Positions 14,003 to 19,057 of a stretch of DNA of 19,057 bases are shown piece by piece. Below the pieces are notes generated by a model. It was not told the origin of the DNA and ran no database searches. It saw only the letters and a list, made by a program, of their open reading frames with translations. The DNA is from CAZQNF01 sp964403325 (GTDB taxonomy: Bacteria > Patescibacteriota > Patescibacteriia > Magasanikbacterales > GWA2-37-8): contig CAYOFO010000023.1 of the NCBI GenBank assembly GCA_964403325.1, positions 1 through 19,057 on the forward strand. Direction: 5' to 3'. How positions within the stretch are numbered: the stretch's first letter is position 1; each line of letters begins with the position of its first letter. The position numbers were made by a program, and so were the translations under genes.

Positions 14003-14941
14003 TTATAATTTAGCTGCCACCCGCAGCTTAGCGCTGCGCGAACGAGCATTACTTGCCAATTCGTCTAATGAAGCAACCAATGGTTTTTTAGTAATAATAC
14101 TTAATGTTTTATTGTGAAAACTTTGAAAAAAGTGTTTTACTATACGATCTTCAAGTGAGTGGAAAGTAATTACCGCGAGGCGCCCACCGGGTTTTAAAAT
14201 ATCGATTGCTTGCGGTAACACTTTTTTCAAAACTTCCAATTCCTGATTAACTTCAATACGCAGAGCCTGAAAAACTTTAGTGGCTGGATGCAAACCACCA
14301 ACCCACGGAATTTCTTTTTGACTCCTTAGCTTAGTGCGATAAACAGCCAAGATAATTTCCACCAACTGTTGAGTAGAAACAATCGGAGTTTTTTTTCTCG
14401 TCGCAACCACTTGTTCGGCGATTGCCGCGCTCCATTTCTCTTCACCAAAACTATGAAAAATTTTTATCAATTCATCTGCAGAATACATATTGACCACATT
14501 GGCTGCCGTAAGATTTTTTTGTTTTGCGCTTATGGGCAAAAATTGACTCTCTGCCCCATAACGCATATCAAGCGGCTCATCTTTTTCGAAGCTAAAACCT
14601 CGTCCGCGTTCCGCAAATTGTGGTGTAGACCAACCTAAATCCAACAAAATAGCATCGGCCGGAAAAAAACCATTCTTTTCGGCCAATGATTGTAAATGAA
14701 CAAAATTTTCGTGTACTAAAAATGTATTTTTTTCAAACCGATACAAAAATCGTTTGGCCCGAAGGATTGCTTCTGTATCCGCATCGAGTCCAAGCAAATG
14801 ACCTTGAGGAATAATTTTTTGAAGCATTGCCTCGCTATGACCAGCGTCGCCAAGTGTTGCGTCAATCACTTTCATCCCCGGCTTTAAATCGAGCGAATGC
14901 AAGACTTCATGGAGTAAAACAGGCGTATGTCGAGTACTCAT
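14003..14941 (-). CDS. rsmH: 16S rRNA (cytosine1402-N4)-methyltransferase RsmH (MraW)
   Basis: 312 residues, typical length. Motifs: HTPVLLHEVLHSL at the N-terminus, SAM-binding VIDATLGDAGHSEAML, GLDADTEAILRAK, AILLDLGWSTPQF followed by the substrate loop RGFSFEKDEPLDMRYG, then GGLHPATKVFQALRIEVNQEL and GGRLAVITFHSLEDRIVK. These define RsmH, which methylates N4 of C1402 in the ribosomal P site. The SAM loop reads LGDAGHS where LGxGGHS is usual. The ATG lies one base after the mraZ stop (14945-14943), so the two are tightly coupled, and it overlaps no other gene. Confidence 0.96.
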   Translation of the reverse strand: MSTRHTPVLLHEVLHSLDLKPGMKVIDATLGDAGHSEAMLQKIIPQGHLLGLDADTEAILRAKRFLYRFEKNTFLVHENFVHLQSLAEKNGFFPADAILLDLGWSTPQFAERGRGFSFEKDEPLDMRYGAESQFLPISAKQKNLTAANVVNMYSADELIKIFHSFGEEKWSAAIAEQVVATRKKTPIVSTQQLVEIILAVYRTKLRSQKEIPWVGGLHPATKVFQALRIEVNQELEVLKKVLPQAIDILKPGGRLAVITFHSLEDRIVKHFFQSFHNKTLSIITKKPLVASLDELASNARSRSAKLRVAAKL

Positions 14942-14942
14942 A

Positions 14943-15374
14943 CTAAATACCGAGCTCCATCATACGTTCGGCAATTTCTTCACTACCGGCTTCAGCTTTA
15001 GTTTGGTATGCGGTCCATTGGGCTTTATCCCAAATTTCCAGGCGATTATAGAGTCCGGCTACAACCACGTCTTTTTGCAAACCAGCAAACCGACGTAAAT
15101 ACTCCGGTACAATGACTCGTCCTTGCGCATCAACGTCAGCGTCCATAGCTCCAGCCAACATCAGGCGAGCAAACGCCCGCGCGTTACTTTGGCTCAAAGG
15201 TAAAGCTGCGAGTTTTTCCGCCAATTTTTGCCATTCTTCAAGAGTGTACAAAAACAAACAATTATCCAATCCTCGCGTAATAACCGCACCGCCTTTTAGG
15301 GCAATACGAAATTTCGCCGGAACAGCCAAGCGACCTTTCGGATCCAGCGTATGTGCGTATTCACCGATAAACAT
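14943..15374 (-). CDS. mraZ: Transcriptional regulator MraZ
   Basis: 143 residues, standard length. Two SpoVT/AbrB-like half-domains are visible: MFIGEYAHTLDPKGRLAVPA at the start and DVDAQGRVIVPEYLRRF in the middle, each with the DxxGR signature. Between and after these are the conserved LFLYTLEEW and VVVAGLYNRLEIWDKAQW. MraZ forms a ring that binds direct TGG-containing repeats in its own promoter and controls the division and cell-wall cluster. Here it is first in an operon with rsmH and ftsL, and its upstream region carries the expected operator (15432-15511). Confidence 0.96.
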   Translation of the reverse strand: MFIGEYAHTLDPKGRLAVPAKFRIALKGGAVITRGLDNCLFLYTLEEWQKLAEKLAALPLSQSNARAFARLMLAGAMDADVDAQGRVIVPEYLRRFAGLQKDVVVAGLYNRLEIWDKAQWTAYQTKAEAGSEEIAERMMELGI

Positions 15375-15431
15375 AGATAATGTTTGGTGGGAAAAAATAC
15401 ATAAACAACAAGCTTTTTATCTATTTTTTCA

Positions 15432-15511
15432 CCACTTTATCCCACTTAAAACCATTCTACTCCACTTTACTACTTTTAACAACTCCTTTTCACCACCATT
15501 TACAACCATTG
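15432..15511 (-). promoter_or_regulatory. MraZ operator: tandem TGG boxes with 10-nt period
   Basis: On the minus strand TGG occurs at 15464-15462, 15454-15452, 15444-15442 and 15434-15432, exactly 10 nt apart. Three of the four boxes are AAGTGG and one is GAATGG. Two more boxes (AAATGG and CAATGG, TGG at 15498-15496 and 15508-15506) are also 10 nt apart. This matches known MraZ boxes (TGGG-type direct repeats in E. coli, AAAGTG-type in mollicutes). The four-box array overlaps the predicted -10 and start site, which suggests autorepression. Confidence 0.85.
15454..15482 (-). promoter_or_regulatory. Putative mraZ promoter
   Basis: On the minus strand TTGTTA (15482-15477) and TAGAAT (15459-15454) are 17 nt apart. 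The start would be near 15447, inside the MraZ box array, leaving about 73 nt of leader before the mraZ ATG at 15374. Confidence 0.55.
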
Positions 15512-15554
15512 TTTTTCGCTTTTCATAAGCAAAAAATACCCACCAAGCAAATGC

Positions 15555-15563
15555 TGTGGATAA
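15555..15563 (-). promoter_or_regulatory. Consensus DnaA box between mraZ and the acyltransferase
   Basis: The minus strand reads TTATCCACA, a perfect DnaA box, immediately next to a run of about 20 A/T bases (15562-15580). It is the only perfect copy I noticed in the window, so this is not an origin by itself. The rest of the 15375-15853 gap holds the MraZ operator and promoters on both sides; no gene is seen in it. Confidence 0.5.
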
Positions 15564-15633
15564 AAAATATTTATTTTTTACGATAATAGGCCTAAAGCTT
15601 GAAAACCACTCTCAGCCAAAACAGTCTAAACGT

Positions 15634-15662
15634 TTGACTTTGCCGGAGTGCTCAGATACAGT
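15634..15662 (+). promoter_or_regulatory. Putative promoter of the acyltransferase (TTGACT-17-TACAGT)
   Basis: TTGACT (15634-15639) and TACAGT (15657-15662) are 17 nt apart. The -35 end lies within an imperfect dyad AGTC-T-AAACGTTT-GACT (15623-15639). The same hexamers, spacing and flanking TT and GG recur before the pyrophosphokinase (17168-17198). The leader to the ATG at 15854 would be about 185 nt. Confidence 0.5.
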
Positions 15663-15728
15663 GGGAAATAACAAACTCAATACTGCCGTTCTAGCACAAA
15701 ATACCCAAACAAATTTTTATGAGTAAAT

Positions 15729-15756
15729 TTGTACCTTTGCATGAATAAAATATACT
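15729..15756 (+). promoter_or_regulatory. Alternative weak promoter of the acyltransferase
   Basis: TTGTAC (15729-15734), 16 nt, TATACT (15751-15756). The -10 is good and the -35 poor. It would give about 90 nt of leader. It could act instead of, or along with, the promoter at 15634. Confidence 0.3.
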
Positions 15757-15853
15757 GCACAGCCCCCAACACCCACATTCATAATCACAACAAATAAACT
15801 CCTTAAAAGACAAACTATGACTATAAAACATTCATGATCACAAATCACTCCTT

Positions 15854-16996
15854 ATGCCTTTTGCCATCCTCAACGCTCTACCAGAAACCACCATTGTTAT
15901 TAGCGCCTTCGCCTTAGCCCTGGGACTCTCGATACACAAAACCACTGATCCGAATTTTTCTCTCACCAAAACTACTGAGCTTAAAGGTCTGGCCATTTTA
16001 CTCATTATCCTGTCTCATATTGGCTATTTTTTAGTTAACGATCATCGATTTTTAACCCCTTTATCTAACTACGCCGGGGTTGGCGTGGACATCTTTCTTA
16101 TTTTATCCGGCTACGGACTCGCGACCACCACACGAGAGCGTCCGCTCAGCGTCAACCTATTCTACCGCAAACGTTTACGACGTCTGTATTTTCCGGTTAT
16201 CACAACTCTCCTCTTCTTTCTTACACTTGATATTCTCTGGCTTCACCAAACCTACCCACTAAAAACCACCCTAATCAATATGTTGGGGATTTTTCCTCAC
16301 GCTGATTTATATACCGACATTAATTCACCGCTGTGGTATATCACACTTCTTTTAGGCTACTATATTCTCTTTCCGATAATTTTTAAGCCGCGTTTAGCAA
16401 TCATTTCAGCTGGAGCGATGGCAGCGCTTGGACAACTAATAATTTGGTTTATTTCCACACAAACCCATTTTTTTTCTCCCGGAGTGATTAACCTTTATAA
16501 ATTACACTTTATTTCGTTTCCAGTCGGAGTATTGCTCGGCAGTTGCGCACACCAATTCTCCACCTACGTTAGTGAATTACCTTCATCTTTGAGCAAAATT
16601 TTACATCATCAGTATACTTTAATTGTAGCTCGTTATACCCTTTACTTATCTAGCATAAGCGTACTTTTTTATACGTACTACTCTTCTTCTGTCGGTACCA
16701 GTTGGACAAAAGAAGCGGCTATGAGCTTGCTTACCAGTCTAGCCATTATTTTTTTGTTTCACAGCAAAAAGTTTGAGTTTACGTTCTTAACCTGGTTTGG
16801 CCTCTACTCATTTGAAATTTACCTGCTCCATTGGCCATTATTATACCGATACAATTTTTTATACGGAAAAATTCCGGCAGGAATGGCCACGATCGCCTCT
16901 TGCCTGCTGTTGCTCGCTCTGGGTTTTTTCTATCAAAAAATAATAACTGCTTTTTCACAGTGTCTATTTTCCTCTGCCGGAAAAACCACTCTTTAA
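15854..16996 (+). CDS. Acyltransferase family 3 membrane protein
   Basis: 380 residues, about ten membrane helices. Signature blocks of PF01757: K44-x10-H55 in KGLAILLIILSH (normally R-x10-H, the proposed catalytic/acyl-CoA motif), GVGVDIFLILSGYGLA, and the basic loop NLFYRKRLRRLYFP. A later block is SPLWYITLLLGYYILFP. Such enzymes move acetyl or other acyl groups from the cytoplasm onto sugars of O-antigen, peptidoglycan or other surface polymers. With the glycan genes in the window, a role in polymer acylation is plausible but not shown. There is no SGNH domain and no clear Shine-Dalgarno before the ATG. It is alone on the plus strand, divergent from mraZ, and lower in G+C than the following pyrophosphokinase gene. 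Confidence 0.87.
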   Translation: MPFAILNALPETTIVISAFALALGLSIHKTTDPNFSLTKTTELKGLAILLIILSHIGYFLVNDHRFLTPLSNYAGVGVDIFLILSGYGLATTTRERPLSVNLFYRKRLRRLYFPVITTLLFFLTLDILWLHQTYPLKTTLINMLGIFPHADLYTDINSPLWYITLLLGYYILFPIIFKPRLAIISAGAMAALGQLIIWFISTQTHFFSPGVINLYKLHFISFPVGVLLGSCAHQFSTYVSELPSSLSKILHHQYTLIVARYTLYLSSISVLFYTYYSSSVGTSWTKEAAMSLLTSLAIIFLFHSKKFEFTFLTWFGLYSFEIYLLHWPLLYRYNFLYGKIPAGMATIASCLLLLALGFFYQKIITAFSQCLFSSAGKTTL

Positions 16997-17167
16997 ACTA
17001 TTTTCTTCTTAACTCCAGTAATTTCCAAATTGCAACCTAGGCTGCGATAGCGGAAAATGTACCGCAAGCCAGTTCATTATTAACAACCAAAATTAACCCC
17101 CTACATCCACACTCCAATCTATGTATAGCAATAAAAAAGGAGGCACCAAAAACACAAACAAATTGGG
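16997..17167. other. Non-coding gap between acyltransferase and prs promoter
   Basis: No convincing gene. An imperfect hairpin GGCTGCG/CGCAAGCC (17040-17046 and 17063-17070, one bulge), with an alternative inner GCGG/CCGC pairing, may be a weak terminator without a T run. An isolated GGAGG at about 17152 has no start codon at a usable distance. The gap to the next gene totals 314 nt, including the promoter and leader described separately. Confidence 0.4.
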
Positions 17168-17196
17168 TTGACTTTACTGTTAGAGTCCTCTACAGT
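17168..17196 (+). promoter_or_regulatory. Putative prs promoter with imperfect palindrome
   Basis: TTGACT (17168-17173), 17 nt, TACAGT (17191-17196). ACTGTTAGAG and CTCTACAGT (17176-17185 and 17188-17196) form an imperfect palindrome with one bulged base that fills the spacer and covers the -10, as a repressor operator would. The predicted start near 17203 leaves about 108 nt of leader. Confidence 0.6.
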
Positions 17197-17310
17197 GGAG
17201 ACAAAATATCATAAAGAAAATCAAATGAGTTCACCTTCCTTATCTTGATAGCCTTTCCAGCGAACACAAAAACTTTATCTTTAGTACTTAAACCAAAAAA
17301 GGCCACTGCT

Positions 17311-18357
17311 ATGAACCATACATACAAACTTCTCCTCTGCTCACCAGCCATGGAGCCGCTCACCAAGCGGATTCATGAACGCCTGGTACAACAGGGCATC
17401 AAGATAGAAATGGCCGTGATCGGCTACACAACTTTCGCCAACGGCGAGGGCAAACCCATCATCCCGTTTAGCGTGCGGCGCCACGAAGTGTATTTACTCT
17501 GGGATTTTCATCCCAACCCCAACGAGCAGATCATCCGTCTCTATCTCACCTGCATGGCACTGCACCTATCGTCGGTAGCCAGCATTTCGCTTATTCTCCC
17601 CTATCTGCCCTACATGCGCCAGGACCGAAAAGCCGAAGGACGTGAGCCGATTTCAGCGCGCCACATCGCTGATCTTTTGGAACTTTGCCCCAAAGTGACG
17701 AATATTTTGACTCTCGATCTGCATGCCGACCAGGTACAAGGATTTTTCAAAAATCCGCTCGACAACCTGCCGGGTGCACTCGTTTTTGCTCAGCACTTTC
17801 GTGAACTCTACCAAGGCAAATATGACCAGCTGGCGGTTATTTCCACAGACGAAGGCGGCGTGGTACGAGTCCGGCGATTTGCGGACATGATCAGTCCCCA
17901 GGTCCAGGTCTTCAACTTCGGCAAACGTCGGCCCCGAGCCAACGAAGCGGCCATCACCTACTTTAATGGGAAAGGCGAAATAAACGGCCGGGATGCAATT
18001 TTTCTCGACGACATGATTGATACTGCCGGTTCACTGAAATCGAGTGTCACCGCACTGCGCGAAGAAAACGTTGGGACGATTTACATCGCGGCGACGCATG
18101 GTATTTTCTCACCCAAAGAGGAGCAAAACAACGGCACCAAGCGTACGGTGAGCGCCGAGGAACGGCTGCAAAACCTGGATACACAAGTGTTTATCACAGA
18201 GTCTATTCCCCGGGACAATAGCTACTTAGCGCAACACCAAGAGTGGTTACATCTGCTTCCCCTCGACAAACTCCTCGCTGAGGCCCTCTACGAGACCTTT
18301 AGCACCGATGGTCACGGCAGTCTCAGTAAGCTGATCAAAGCCTGGAGCGGACAGTAA
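17311..18357 (+). CDS. prs: Ribose-phosphate pyrophosphokinase (PRPP synthetase)
   Basis: 348 residues, somewhat longer than the usual 310-320. Makes PRPP from ribose-5-phosphate and ATP for nucleotide synthesis. Visible motifs: LPYLPYMRQDRKAEGREPIS with R103-Q-D105-R106 (ATP site), LTLDLHADQVQGFF with H138, STDEGGVVRVRRFA, the flexible-loop-like NFGKRRPRANEA, and the PRPP loop FLDDMIDTAGS (D233-D234, D237). The PRPP loop normally reads DDMIDTGGT. A charged insert near 268-285 (KEEQNNGTKRTVSAEERLQ) is unusual. The frame opens at a TTG at 17245, but the ATG at 17311 with an AAAGG upstream fits the family N-terminus. Sampled lines of this gene are about half G+C, visibly higher than the acyltransferase before it, which could mean a different history or strong codon selection. 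Confidence 0.93.
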   Translation: MNHTYKLLLCSPAMEPLTKRIHERLVQQGIKIEMAVIGYTTFANGEGKPIIPFSVRRHEVYLLWDFHPNPNEQIIRLYLTCMALHLSSVASISLILPYLPYMRQDRKAEGREPISARHIADLLELCPKVTNILTLDLHADQVQGFFKNPLDNLPGALVFAQHFRELYQGKYDQLAVISTDEGGVVRVRRFADMISPQVQVFNFGKRRPRANEAAITYFNGKGEINGRDAIFLDDMIDTAGSLKSSVTALREENVGTIYIAATHGIFSPKEEQNNGTKRTVSAEERLQNLDTQVFITESIPRDNSYLAQHQEWLHLLPLDKLLAEALYETFSTDGHGSLSKLIKAWSGQ

Positions 18358-18366
18358 ACTCTCTCT

Positions 18367-18390
18367 CGGCCAAACGCAATCGTTCGGCCG
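18367..18390 (+). terminator. Possible terminator hairpin after prs
   Basis: CGGCCAAACG/CGTTCGGCCG (18367-18376 and 18381-18390) forms a 10-bp stem with one mismatch and a CAAT loop, 9 nt after the prs stop. It is GC-rich but has no immediate T run; a short TTTTT comes about 20 nt later. Confidence 0.45.
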
Positions 18391-18432
18391 CCTAAAATAA
18401 GATTTTTGCCGATACTTTTTTTCTAACAATCA

Positions 18433-18461
18433 TTGACAAAAACCCCCAAAGTCTCTATACT
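18433..18461 (+). promoter_or_regulatory. Strong sigma70-type promoter upstream of helD leader
   Basis: Perfect -35 TTGACA (18433-18438), 17-nt spacer, -10 TATACT (18456-18461). This is the closest match to consensus in the window. The start is predicted near 18468. TCTATACT (18454-18461) is repeated inverted as AGTATAGA (18480-18487), so the -10 lies in a possible operator dyad. Confidence 0.75.
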
Positions 18462-18472
18462 CAAAAAATCTT

Positions 18473-18523
18473 ATGAAAAAGTATAGAATCATTTATTTTG
18501 TACAAAATTTTAATCGCCCTTAA
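18473..18523 (+). CDS. Putative 16-residue leader peptide upstream of helD
   Basis: ATG at 18473, about 5 nt after the predicted transcription start, opens a frame reading MKKYRIIYFVQNFNRP and stops at TAA 18521-18523. The stop codon overlaps the first bases of the intrinsic terminator stem (18522). This is the geometry of a translation-controlled attenuator: a ribosome held at the end of the ORF would cover the 5' arm of the hairpin and favour readthrough into helD. The peptide is basic and aromatic (two Tyr, two Phe) with no run of one amino acid. No Shine-Dalgarno is present, as expected for a near-leaderless message. Translation is unproven. Confidence 0.4.
   Translation: MKKYRIIYFVQNFNRP
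18495..18508. promoter_or_regulatory. 14-nt perfect palindrome in the helD leader
   Basis: ATTTTGTACAAAAT is self-complementary with no spacer, so it suits a dimeric DNA-binding protein better than an RNA hairpin. It lies inside the leader ORF, about 30 nt after the predicted start site, a position compatible with repression. Confidence 0.35.
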
Positions 18524-18546
18524 ACCGCCCAAAAAGGCGGTTTTTT
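18522..18546 (+). terminator. Intrinsic terminator/attenuator before helD
   Basis: AAACCGCC/GGCGGTTT (18522-18529 and 18536-18543), 8-bp perfect stem with the loop CAAAAA, followed by a run of T to 18546. It lies between the strong promoter at 18433 and the helD ATG at 18561, so the promoter either makes a short RNA of about 79 nt or drives helD by readthrough. Confidence 0.8.
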
Positions 18547-18560
18547 AATACTATTCTATT

Positions 18561-19057
18561 ATGTCTGACGATGCTCATAAAAATACTCTTCTAAACGAAG
18601 CCAGAGAACACATACATACCATAAAGCAAAAAATAGACTTGGCCGTACACGAGCGCGAAGCGCGCAGTGAAACCATGGCGCAGAATGCCCGGCGCGTATC
18701 TGTAGGCGACGCAATTACCGAACGCCAACTCATGGCATACAACCAAATAAAAATTGAAAATCTCAGACAACTCTCCCCTTCTCCCTATTTTACGCGCTGC
18801 GACTTCACCATAAACGGCGAAAAGAAAAAAATGTACTTTGGTAAATTTTCTTTTAGTGAAGAAGGGATCTATTCCTGGATTACGCCGGTCGCGACACTCC
18901 GCTTCGAAAATCCTGGCGAAGCTTCATACGCACGAACCGACGGAAGTAAAATTAGCGGCGCCATCGATCGCAAAGATCAATACATGATCGTTGACCACAA
19001 GCTCCTCTTCTTTTCTACTGAAAGCAAAGAAAAACCACGAGAACTCATTTACCAAGA
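18561..19057 (+). CDS. helD: HelD-like superfamily 1 ATPase, RNA polymerase recycling factor (partial, N-terminus)
   Basis: 165 codons are visible before the window ends. The N-terminus (MSDDAHKNTLLNEAREHIHT, continuing to about residue 75) is a long charged helical stretch, as in the HelD coiled-coil arm that reaches into RNA polymerase. Next comes LSPSPYFTRCDFTINGEKKKM, then YFGKFSFSEEGIYSWITPVA, matching the HelD pattern PYFGRIDF...IYIGR...VVDWRAPxA that precedes the helicase core. SGAIDRKDQYMIVDHKLLFF fits the following KRQ-type strand. The Walker motifs lie beyond the window. HelD proteins use ATP to strip stalled RNA polymerase from nucleic acid; some give rifamycin resistance. No Shine-Dalgarno precedes the ATG. 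It is preceded by a promoter, leader ORF and terminator. Confidence 0.78.
   Translation, partial: MSDDAHKNTLLNEAREHIHTIKQKIDLAVHEREARSETMAQNARRVSVGDAITERQLMAYNQIKIENLRQLSPSPYFTRCDFTINGEKKKMYFGKFSFSEEGIYSWITPVATLRFENPGEASYARTDGSKISGAIDRKDQYMIVDHKLLFFSTESKEKPRELIYQ

Noticed and set aside
15555..15600. Possible replication origin (DnaA box plus AT-rich tract).
   Set aside because: Only one perfect box was seen and there is no dnaA, dnaN or rpmH context.
15719..15748. Nine-codon ORF MSKFVPLHE in the long acyltransferase leader.
   Set aside because: Very short, with no ribosome-binding site, and it overlaps a possible promoter; chance occurrence is likely.
17121..17171. Short ORF MYSNKKGGTKNTNKLG in the acyltransferase-prs gap, and the isolated GGAGG within it.
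   Set aside because: No ribosome-binding site before the ATG, lies upstream of the predicted prs promoter, and has no recognisable features.
17225..17248. Seven-codon ORF MSSPSLS in the prs leader.
   Set aside because: It could be a regulatory upstream ORF, but no Shine-Dalgarno, no hairpin nearby and no family resemblance support it.
1..19057. tRNA or rRNA genes, insertion sequences or prophage parts.
   Set aside because: I looked through the intergenic regions and saw no cloverleaf-like tRNA ends, transposase motifs, terminal repeats or phage proteins.

Overview
The window looks like the chromosome of a small-genome bacterium, most likely a member of Candidatus Patescibacteria (the Candidate Phyla Radiation). 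This placement is an inference. It rests on densely packed genes with few good Shine-Dalgarno sites, a mid-40s or lower G+C impression, a divergent CTP synthase, a polyprenyl-P sugar-1-P transferase with an FLGEGGS motif, a short mraZ-rsmH-ftsL cluster, and many membrane and glycan genes. UGA is used as an ordinary stop (for example at the ends of the DUF2304 and GT4 genes), so the UGA=Gly code of Gracilibacteria/Absconditabacteria does not apply.

Layout. Positions 1-3608 (minus) hold a surface-glycan operon: UXS-like nucleotide-sugar epimerase/decarboxylase, GT2 glycosyltransferase, DUF2304 membrane protein, GT4 glycosyltransferase and a SAM methyltransferase cut by the window edge. The last three are joined by 4-nt ATGA overlaps. 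A secreted subtilisin-like protease (3673-5595, minus) lies upstream. It is divergent from a polyprenyl-phosphate sugar-1-phosphate transferase (5686-7065, plus), which would start lipid-linked glycan synthesis, and the two share a short divergent promoter region. A bidirectional terminator (7064-7094) separates that gene from a minus-strand operon: pyrG (CTP synthase) followed by two tandem, diverged JAMM/MPN metalloprotease paralogues. The pyrG-era intergenic region holds a long imperfect hairpin and AT-rich word repeats. Era GTPase (plus) ends at a perfect 16-bp hairpin facing a WecA-like gene plus a DUF192 gene (minus). Upstream of those is a minimal division cluster mraZ-rsmH-ftsL with its own terminator and a clear MraZ operator (four TGG boxes at exact 10-nt spacing, plus two more). 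The right end has an acyltransferase-3 membrane protein, a ribose-phosphate pyrophosphokinase and the 5' end of a HelD-like RNA-polymerase-recycling ATPase, all on the plus strand.

Themes. The glycan genes (UXS, GT2, GT4, PHPT, WecA-like, acyltransferase) together could assemble and decorate a lipid-linked surface polymer. The most interesting unexplained signals are these: (1) the tandem JAMM proteases, one carrying four short hydrophobic-plus-acidic repeats in its N-terminal tail; (2) the helD leader, which has a near-consensus promoter, a 16-codon ORF whose stop abuts an intrinsic terminator, and then the gene; (3) an unusual shared promoter (TTGACTTT, 15 nt, TACAGTGG) in front of both the acyltransferase and the pyrophosphokinase. 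All functional calls come from reading motifs by eye; no database search was run.
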